From Chitinophagaceae bacterium (lineage in GTDB: Bacteria; Bacteroidota; Bacteroidia; Chitinophagales; Chitinophagaceae): a stretch of 64,000 nucleotides of DNA. The stretch spans positions 62,001 to 126,000 of the forward strand of contig CANCVE010000001.1 in NCBI GenBank assembly GCA_947381435.1. Reading direction: 5' to 3'. Below, piece by piece: positions 43,679 through 51,700 of the stretch (position 1 is the first letter of the stretch; each line of letters starts with the position of its first letter). A model generated the notes under the pieces. That model did no database searches, was not told the origin of the DNA, and saw only the letters and a program-made list of their open reading frames with translations. A program made the translations under genes and the position numbers.

Positions 43679-43728
43679 GTTAACCGTTTACCGAAGTACC
43701 GTTAACGGTACTTCGGTAAACGGTTAAC
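43679..43728. repeat. Perfect 50-bp palindrome
   Basis: The half GTTAACCGTTTACCGAAGTA plus CCGTT (43679-43703) is followed with no loop by its exact reverse complement (43704-43728). It fills most of the gap between the DUF1800 and DUF1501 genes and starts 3 nt after the stop codon. There is no T-run. Confidence 0.97.
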
Positions 43729-43764
43729 ATCAATTATCAATTTTTAATTATAAATTAATTAATC

Positions 43765-45033
43765 ATGTCTACAAGAAGAGGTTTCCTAAAGTCAGGTGCG
43801 TTGGCACTTTTTGCTACAGGCGTTGGCGGAGTACCCACCTTTATAGCCCGTGCGGCAAATAGCAACAAGATTGTTTCTCCCTACAAAAAGAATAAGAAAA
43901 TTGTATGCATTTTTCAGCGTGGAGCAATGGATGGATTAATGGCAGTTACACCGTTTACAGATGAAAATCTACGAGCTGCACGACCTAATTTGTTTATGAC
44001 GGCAGCCAAAGCAAGTGGCAATGCTGCGCTGATAGACTTGGATGGTAGGTTTGGTTTGCATCCTTCTATGAAAGCCTTTGAGCCCTTGTTTAAAGAAAAA
44101 CGCTTAGGAATTGTTCATGCCGTTGGTTCTCCAAACACTACTCGTTCGCATTTTGATGCGCAGGATTATATGGAGGCTGGTACACCCTTTAACAAAGGAA
44201 CTAGTACAGGTTGGTTAAACAGGGCAATAGGTTTGTTGGGGCATGAGGCTGCAACACCTTTTCAGGCAGTAAGTATTACTAGTTCATTACCTAAATCTTT
44301 TTATGGCGATAATGCAGCCCTTGCCATCAATAATTTGCAAGATTTTGCCATTCAGATGCGAGGTAATCCTATGGCGGCGAATATGGCAGCGAAGAGTTTT
44401 GAGGAACTGTACGATCAAACTTCTTCTTCCTTACTTAGCAAAACCGGCAAAGAAAGTTTTGATGCTGTAAAAATGTTGCAGAAATCGGATACAAAAAATT
44501 ATAAACCAACAAATGGTGCTGTGTATCCGCAAAGTCAGTTGGGTAATGCATTAAAGCAGGTTGCTCAGTTGATAAAAATGGATGTAGGATTAGAAGTAGC
44601 ATTTACTGAATGTGGAGGATGGGATACCCACTATAATCAGGGTGTAGAAACTGGTGTTTTTGCAAGGAATGTAAATGATTTGAGTGAGGCTATAGCTGCC
44701 TTCTGGACGGATATGTCTGCCCATCAGGATGATGTTACCTTGATGACGATGACCGAATTTGGACGAACCGTAAAACAAAATGGTACTGCAGGCACCGATC
44801 ATGGAAGAGGTAGTTGCTTATTTATTTTGGGTAATGATGTTAATGGAGGGATTGTTCATGGCAATATGCCTTTATTGGCAAAAGAAAATTTAGCTGATGG
44901 CAGGGATGTTCCGGTAACTACCGATTTCAGGAGTGTATTTAGTGAGGTAGCAGATGTTCATTTAAAGATTGATAATGACAAAGTTCTTTTCCCGGAATGG
45001 GATGGAAAAAAGATAGGAGTAATGAGAGCGTAA
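43765..45033 (+). CDS. DUF1501 family protein
   Basis: 422-aa protein with a twin-arginine-like leader (MSTRRGFLKSGALALFATG), so export in folded form is likely. The fold belongs to the alkaline-phosphatase superfamily: VCIFQRGAMDGLMAVTPF, GSPNTTRSHFDAQDYMEAG, FTECGGWDTHYNQG and TMTEFGRTVKQNGTAGTDHG, which include likely metal ligands. Paired with the preceding DUF1800 gene. The substrate is unknown; sulfatase- or phosphatase-like activity is suggested only by the superfamily. A hairpin terminator follows. Confidence 0.93.
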   Translation: MSTRRGFLKSGALALFATGVGGVPTFIARAANSNKIVSPYKKNKKIVCIFQRGAMDGLMAVTPFTDENLRAARPNLFMTAAKASGNAALIDLDGRFGLHPSMKAFEPLFKEKRLGIVHAVGSPNTTRSHFDAQDYMEAGTPFNKGTSTGWLNRAIGLLGHEAATPFQAVSITSSLPKSFYGDNAALAINNLQDFAIQMRGNPMAANMAAKSFEELYDQTSSSLLSKTGKESFDAVKMLQKSDTKNYKPTNGAVYPQSQLGNALKQVAQLIKMDVGLEVAFTECGGWDTHYNQGVETGVFARNVNDLSEAIAAFWTDMSAHQDDVTLMTMTEFGRTVKQNGTAGTDHGRGSCLFILGNDVNGGIVHGNMPLLAKENLADGRDVPVTTDFRSVFSEVADVHLKIDNDKVLFPEWDGKKIGVMRA

Positions 45034-45112
45034 GTAATACAAAAGATACTACAGTTGAACGAGAGAAGCAAATAGTTTGATTGTGGAATGTTGAAAGCAA
45101 AGTGTGAAATGG

Positions 45113-45160
45113 AAAAGAGGTAGTCTGGAAGTGTAAACTTCTAGGCTGCCTCTTTCTTTT
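45113..45160 (+). terminator. Terminator of the DUF1501 gene
   Basis: AAAGAGGTAGTC-GGAAGT is matched, with mismatches, by ACTTCTAGGCTGCCTCTTT, followed by CTTTT. Confidence 0.7.
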
Positions 45161-45209
45161 ATAGCTAAAACTTTCAACTTTTTCACTCTTCACTTTCTAC
45201 ACCCTATTC

Positions 45210-46172
45210 CTACAGTACTCTAATAGTTAAATCTGCTTTTAGTTTATCATCAGTATTTTGAACGTTTAGAAATTTCTGGGTGCTATTATCGCCCATGTCG
45301 CTCAAATTATAAATGGCATCGCTATTTGGGGGAATGGTAACAAATATCAACCCTACCAAACCTTTTCTTGTTGCCGACAAAAACACTTTTTCTGTAGTAT
45401 TTGTTCTGTTTACAATCTGAAATTTCTGTGTTAAAGGTTTAGTGTATGTCCGGTTAATGGCATTCTTTGTACCTAATGTTTTCACTTTTAGGTTAAAACT
45501 CATCTGCAATCTGTTTGTCATCCAATCTTCGTCAAAATACTTTGCTGCCAAGGATGGGTTAGTCTTGTTAGCAGTTATCAATATACCATAGTTACCTTCT
45601 ATTTCATCGCACATGGCAATACGTTTGGTTTCTATGGTAGTACTATCAGTAATAGTATTTTCTTTTGATGTTCCTTTAATAGCATAAGCAGCAAGCATTT
45701 TGTCGTAAAAAGTTTGAATTACCGCTTTTACTGCTGTAAGGCTAGCATCGGTACCAATGGTAGTTATCAATGCTTTCACTGCGTTTACCCGGTTTTGTTG
45801 CTTACCAGTATTCAGCGTTACTTTTCCTTTTGGAAACATCTTTTTAAACTTTACACTACCCTCGGCATACACCAGTTTTATATCTGTTTGCCATGTTTCC
45901 ACATCTATTGGCATACCATCCAATATTTGTTTAAACGTTAGTACATCACCACCTTGAATGCCCGATTGGCTAGATTGTGCCACCCTTGCAGCCTCGAAGT
46001 CATCATATTTTGGTTTCACATTGTTGTAACATAATAACGCAATTGCCGATGTGGTGCTATCTGCAAACAAACTTTGAACATGTTGTAACCCAAATGCCGA
46101 TGCGGCAGTAAAATTTCCTCTTGTACAAACTTCAAAACGATTAACGAACAACCCCAATGGTTTCTTTGCCAT
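45210..46172 (-). CDS. Hypothetical protein, paralog B of a Bacteroidota family
   Basis: 320 aa from the ATG at 46172; a TTG two codons upstream is the only alternative. It shares with paralog A (28418-29371) the segment FKKMFPKG, RVNAVKALITTIGTDASLTAV and YDKMLAAYA, and a C-terminal beta domain with conserved spacing (FQIVNRTNTTEKVFLSATRK, IFVTIPPNSDAIYNLS). There is no signal peptide. The N-terminal AFGLQHVQSLFADSTTSAIA region differs from paralog A. As with A, a tandem array with 42-bp periodicity lies upstream (46494-46850). The family and function are unrecognised; the beta domain may be an interaction module. Confidence 0.65.
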   Translation of the reverse strand: MAKKPLGLFVNRFEVCTRGNFTAASAFGLQHVQSLFADSTTSAIALLCYNNVKPKYDDFEAARVAQSSQSGIQGGDVLTFKQILDGMPIDVETWQTDIKLVYAEGSVKFKKMFPKGKVTLNTGKQQNRVNAVKALITTIGTDASLTAVKAVIQTFYDKMLAAYAIKGTSKENTITDSTTIETKRIAMCDEIEGNYGILITANKTNPSLAAKYFDEDWMTNRLQMSFNLKVKTLGTKNAINRTYTKPLTQKFQIVNRTNTTEKVFLSATRKGLVGLIFVTIPPNSDAIYNLSDMGDNSTQKFLNVQNTDDKLKADLTIRVL

Positions 46173-46360
46173 GATCAATAATTTAAAAATGATTAAATGC
46201 TTTGTTACTGTCTATGAAACTAGGAAAATGAGGGGGCAGGTATAGTTGTCTTCCTTATCCAGATAATTTGATTTAGTAAAATTAGGGTATTGCAAGTTAG
46301 TAATGGGGTAATTAGAACAAAAGCGAAAAATAAATATTTTAATACCTAAAATCGCTTTGG

Positions 46361-46450
46361 TCTTTGCGTCCTTGCGAGGCACGAAGCAACCTTATTCATA
46401 AATCCAATAATTTAAAAAAGGTTGCTTCGTGCCTCGCAATGACGCAAAGA
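46361..46450. repeat. TCATTGCGAGG-type palindromic repeat, copy 2
   Basis: 33-bp arms (46361-46393 and 46418-46450) match with a single mismatch; the core is TGCGAGGCACGAAGCAACC. Same phrase family as 35191-35274. Confidence 0.92.
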
Positions 46451-46493
46451 ATATGGAGAAGGTAAAAGCAATACCATTCACCCCTCTCTAAGT

Positions 46494-46850
46494 TTTGGAC
46501 ATACCCAATTTTGTACAAATATGTCAGTCCCCAAAATTGGGGACACCTTAATTTGTACAAATTATAGGCATGGTAAAAACTGGGACACGTTAATTGGTGC
46601 AAATGAGAGGCTAGCCAATTCGGGGACACCTTAATTGGTACAAATTATAGGCATGGTAAAAACTGGGAGGCACTAATTTGTGCTAATTAGTCAGTCCCCG
46701 AAAATGGGGGCACTATAATTTGTGCATTTTAGTGCCTCCCCAAAATTATGGACACCTTAATTGCCACAAATGAGGGTGTCCCCGAAAATAGGTATACCTT
46801 AATTGGTACAAATTAGGGGTATTTAGAAAAGTTGGCACGCATAATTTATA
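46494..46850. repeat. Tandem array, period about 42 bp x 8
   Basis: GGACACC-like words begin near 46497, 46540, 46583, 46624, 46667, 46707, 46750 and 46791 (steps of 40-43 bp). Each unit alternates an AATTTGTACAAATT dyad with a CCCCAAAATTGGGG-like dyad. It separates paralog B from the LRR gene. Confidence 0.85.
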
Positions 46851-47052
46851 GTAAAATGGATGGTGCTAAAAATGAAGGGACTTGAATTTGGATAAATTAA
46901 TGGAGGTTTTATTTTTGGATGGGGATGATTGGTTGTGGAATTGAGTGGATATTTATAAGGGATAAAGTAATTTGTCTGATTGAAAAGGAAGCTGGCTATA
47001 TTACTCGTTGTTGTTGGGTGTTCTTGATTAACAACTATAAAAGTATAAGCAC

Positions 47053-47060
47053 TATATTTG
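47053..47060 (+). promoter_or_regulatory. Promoter -7 box of the LRR gene
   Basis: TATATTTG is a perfect -7 box. It excludes the open-frame extension that begins at 46919 and points to the ATG at 47094. The best upstream TTG (47024-47026) is 26 nt away, longer than usual. Confidence 0.5.
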
Positions 47061-47093
47061 TGAAAGAACTTATTAATTTAAATATTCTAACGA

Positions 47094-47968
47094 ATGAAAA
47101 CAGAAGCTTTATTATGTCTTTGCCTCATTTTATAGGTTGCAATCAACCGGAAATTGGAAATCAAACCCAAACAAAATTAGAAGTTGCCACAGTCAATGTC
47201 TCCACTACTAGTTCAGTTAAACAGTTTGAATATTCAAATAAACAGACATATGCTAATTTGGACTCTGCTTTGAAAGAACCAGAAAAGGTGATTTATCTCA
47301 CTGGGCTTGGCGATAATTACCGTGATGTGAAGCACCTTCCCTTTCAAATAGGGTCACTCATCAATCTTAAAGTACTAGAATTTAAATGTTTAGAAAACTT
47401 AGAAGACTTACCCAATGAAATAGGTCTGTTAAAAAACTTGGAGAAATTAATCATTGATAATGGAAATGGATGCGAAATGAATCTATCGATACCACATACA
47501 ATTGGTCAATTACAAAACCTAAAAGAATTAAGATTGTATGGGGCAATCGATCCTAGGAAGGATTTAGACTCCATAAGTATAAATAGAATGACAAAGAAAT
47601 TGCCCAATGAACTTGGAAATTTACAAAATTTGGAAGTTTTAGACTTGGGGAGAAACGGTATTACATCTATCCCAACTCAAATTAAATCCCTCAAAAAACT
47701 TAAGACTTTAAAGTTAGACTATAATGATATACATGAAGTCCCTTCTTTTGTTTCAGAATTAACTAATTTAGAATTACTAGACATTGATGGAAATGGACAC
47801 ATCACATTACCCAATTCTTTGTTGTCATTTAAAACCTTAACCGTAAACTTAGGTAATGCTTATCTTAAACTAAAAGAACAAAAAGAGTTACAAAAACGTT
47901 TTCCAAATATCATTTTTTCATTTGGAAATGATTACGATGATGCAGCTGCAAACGAAGAGGCAAAATAG
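47094..47968 (+). pseudogene. Leucine-rich-repeat lipoprotein with a frameshifted signal peptide
   Basis: The LRR frame runs from 47114 (MSLPHFIGCNQPEIGNQ) to 47968. Just upstream, in another frame, ATG at 47094 reads MKTEALLCLCLIL then TAG at 47133. Joining the two at the GC of IGCNQ gives a textbook lipoprotein signal, MKTEALLCLCLIL-x-GC, so one base appears to be missing near 47130-47134. Downstream are about six repeats of the bacterial LRR type (LPNEIGLLKNLEKLII, LPNELGNLQNLEVLDLGRNG, IPTQIKSLKKLKTLKLDYND, VPSFVSELTNLELLDIDGNG). The protein would bind another protein at the cell surface. Either the gene is broken or the read has an indel; a restart at 47114 would give a cytoplasmic product. 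Confidence 0.7.
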
Positions 47969-48757
47969 AAATATCCACTAGGCGAGTGTTCATCTAGCAA
48001 AAGTCTTTCCTAAAATTGGAAACTGGCGTATCTCTGACCTGTGCCTTCCCAGCTAGTCAATCGCTAATATCTACAAGGGCTACCGCACTCGTTTCGCAAG
48101 TACATTCGCTACGATAGCTTGTAAATATTTATATAAAATCATTGCTACAATAGTTATTTATTATAGCAAATTCAGCTAGTCCAGATGTTCGCATGGCTGT
48201 TCGTTGATGTTAAGCGAAGCGCATCTCGAACTGCTAATAAAGGAGATTTCTACTCTCCATACGCTACAATTAAACTAAATAATTACGGTCAGCAACCTTC
48301 AAAAGTTTGTTGACCGTAGCGGCAAGCGCAGTTATCTCCGCTGCCGCTAGTCAAATCAACTAGCTGCTACAATAAATGTGACACTTGTGGATTCGCTCAG
48401 ATAATCCAATAACAAAAAAAGTAAAATCCTATTGTCTTCTAATTGTTTACTCTATTTCATCCAGTTAAGAACTTTTTACCTGTCTTTTATCGAAGTTTCA
48501 TCAAGGTTCAAGTGCAATTGTTTTCATGTCCGTAACCATTAAATCCTACTTGAACCCTTTTTTATTTCAGCATAAAAAAAACAAAGCCTAATTTGTAATA
48601 AATTTTTGTTTATTTGTGCAACATTGGTGTTAATATTCACACTATTTAGCTTGGCATCTTCTAGATGAATTTTAAATATATACCCAATATTTTTTCCGTC
48701 TAAAACTTATTTGTTTGTTGTTTTCAGTATCATTTTTTCAATAAAAAAACTCAATCT
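47969..48757. other. Long spacer with degenerate inverted repeats
   Basis: No ORF of substance. It holds the hairpin ACGGTCAGCAACC/TTTGTTGACCGT (48285-48318), related to the one at 18535-18557, several GCTAGT/ACTAGC and AGCGAAGCGC words, and a T-rich stretch before the next gene. A TTTG near 48612 could be part of that gene's promoter, but no matching -7 box is certain. Confidence 0.5.
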
Positions 48758-51700
48758 ATGCGCTATACATTGTTTCTGCTTCGTATAATTAATGCTTTTT
48801 GCAATTCATTTTTTTGTTCAAACAGTCGTTGCACTAGCAATGATTCAGCTAGTTTTTTTAAATTTAGGGATAGAGCAACATTGTTAACTACCCAACGTGC
48901 TAACTTTTTTATTTACACGGCTTTTTGGCTACTGTTTCTAATTTGTTCTACCCAAGTTACTGCGCAACGCATCATGGAAAAACTAGGTAGAGGTGTGGTT
49001 GCTACCAGAACTTCTAAAACAAAAGTGTTGGTTTCATGGCGTTTGTTGGGTACAGAACCACAGGATATTGGTTTTAATGTATACCGTTCTGCCAATGGTG
49101 GCAGTGCCCTAAAGTTGAACACTGCCGTGCTTACTGCAGGAACCAATTTTGAAGATCTTAATCCTAATTTAACTATTCCCAATTCATACTTTGTTAAACC
49201 GGTGCTGAGAGGTGTTGAGCAGGATGCAAGCGCGTCATATACACTTATTGCCAATGCTGATGCTAAGCCATTTTACAAAATTAAAATTCACAACACACTC
49301 GGATATAGGATAAAATATGCCTCTGTGGGCGATTTTGACGGAGATGGCGAATACGATTATGTAATGCATAAAACACCCATTTCCGATTATACATTGCCCG
49401 ATTTGGTAGAAGCCTATAAAAGAGATGGTACTTATTTATGGACGATTAATATGGGGCCAAACAGTGTAAACAGGTATAATATTACGCCCGGTTCATCTTC
49501 TCTAGAGGCAGGACATGGTGATAACTGGACCGTATATGATTTGAATGGTGATGGAAAAGCGGAGGTTATTTTGCGTACGGCCAACGGGGTTAAATTTTCA
49601 GATAGTACCACCCTGATTGATGCTAATAATGGCAAACAGTTTATATCGGTAATAGACGGGATGACGGGGCATGAAATTTCTCGCACACCAGTTAATAATC
49701 CTTACATAACCAAGGGAGATGATTATGGTCAGATGAATGGACACATGGGAATTGCTTATTTGGATGGTATTCATCCAAGTGTTGTGTGGATGCCTGCCAA
49801 CCGCAATGCGGATCAGAGTTTTAATGAGATGATTTTTGCTTGGGATTGGAACGGCACTACGCTGATTTCAAAATGGACATTTGATTTAGGAGGAAAGGAT
49901 CTTCCGTCGGGTCACCAAATTAAAATTTTTGATATTGATGGCGATGGTAAAGATGAAATTATACCACAGGCTTTTGCAGTAAATGATGATGGAACCTTGA
50001 TGTATAATTTGAAAGATCAAGCAATTGATCATGGAGATCGTTTTTCTATTAGCGATCTTGATCCTAAAAGACCAGGATTAGAAATATATGGCATACAACA
50101 GGGGTACAGTAAGTTGGGGATTATGTGGTACTACTGCGATGTAAAAACAGGGAAATTATTAGCAAGCCAAAGTAATCCTGCAAATAATGATATGGGCAGG
50201 GGGATGACAGCTGATGTTGACCCTCGATATCTTGGGCAGGAACTATACACGTTTGTAGGCAGTTTGTATAGTGTATCAGGCGTTCCTACTTCAACAGCAA
50301 TACCATCCGTTTATCCAAATCAGCGAATGTATTGGGACGGTGATTTAGGTGGTGAATTGCTAGACGGTGGCAAAATTGTAAAATGGAATTACCTCACCAA
50401 CAACGATACGCGTTTGTACACTGCAAGTTCAGTTACGGGTACTGGAGCAAGTGCATCAGTAACACAAGTTACGCCTGCATTTTATGGTGACATTATTGGC
50501 GACTGGCGCGAGGAAGCCGTATATGAATCTCAAGATCATGAATACCTAATTATAGTGGAAACGCCCTATACCACCACAGAACGCATTTACACCCTACCAC
50601 ATAATCCAGGTTATCGTAGCGATATGTGCGTAAAAGGCTATTATCAGTCGAACAATACTGATTATTATCTGGGCTTTGATATGCAGCAACCACCAATTCC
50701 CTGCATTCAAACCGCCAACGATTACTGGACTGGCACAGAAAGTAGTGTTTGGGATAATTCTATAACGAACTGGACAAATGGTACCACTGCAAAACCGTAC
50801 ACAAATGGCGATACAATCATGTTTGATCTTAGAGGAAAAAATATTGATACCGTTCGATTAAATAGCAATGTTTCCCCCGGCAAAATATGGCTTATCAATC
50901 CCGAAGGAAAAAATTACACGGTTAGCGGTACTGGAAAAATAACTGGAACTGGAGAGGTTTGGAAAACCATGGGTGGAACATTTACGTTTGCAGGTGACCA
51001 CGATTATAGTGGTGCTACCATTATATCTAACGGGCAAATTAATATAGATGGTTCTTTACAAAGTTCTGTAACCGTAAGGGGATTAGGTGCAATAGGTGGA
51101 CGGGGAACATTTTATGGCGGTGTAACTCTCCATAAAGGTGTGAATGTAAAAGGTGGTAGAATCAGTCCCGGTTTTGGCAACATTAACGAACAACGGCTTG
51201 GCAGCATAACCATTCAAGGAGATTTAGCCGTGTCAGGCGATAACAATTTTGAATTTGATGTGCTTCCCGGTTCCGCAAAAGTGAACGATTCGCTTATTGT
51301 AACTGGTAATTTGTCTTTTAAAGGCATCAACCAACTAATATTCAATTTTGCCGACAATAAATTTGTTCCTGGAACCTATACTATCATCAAATGTGGGGGC
51401 ACACTTTCCGCTACACTCAGCAACTTTGAAATTAGTGGTATTACTGGTGTTCCAAAGGAATTAATTATTGAGGGCAATGAGATTAAAATTAAAATAAATG
51501 ATAATCGTAGCCCTGCAAATTTGATATGGAGCGGCGCTGTAAACAACTTGTTGGATTTTAAGAACCAAAACTTTACATTGGGCATCACTCCAACGGCATT
51601 TGTTTCTGGAGATACATTAACGTTTGATGCGTCATCAATTCAAAAAACAGTGGTGCTAAACGAAACTGTTTACCCATCTAGCATCACATTCAATTCAGAT

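Noticed and set aside
46919-47093. N-terminal extension of the LRR protein
   Set aside because: It precedes the -7 promoter box and has no signal peptide or homology pattern.
48913-49254. Minus-strand frames inside the PL11 gene, including 52384-52842
   Set aside because: They are shadows of a strongly supported coding frame; the Pro/Val-rich composition is the reverse complement of Gly/Thr/Asn-rich repeats.
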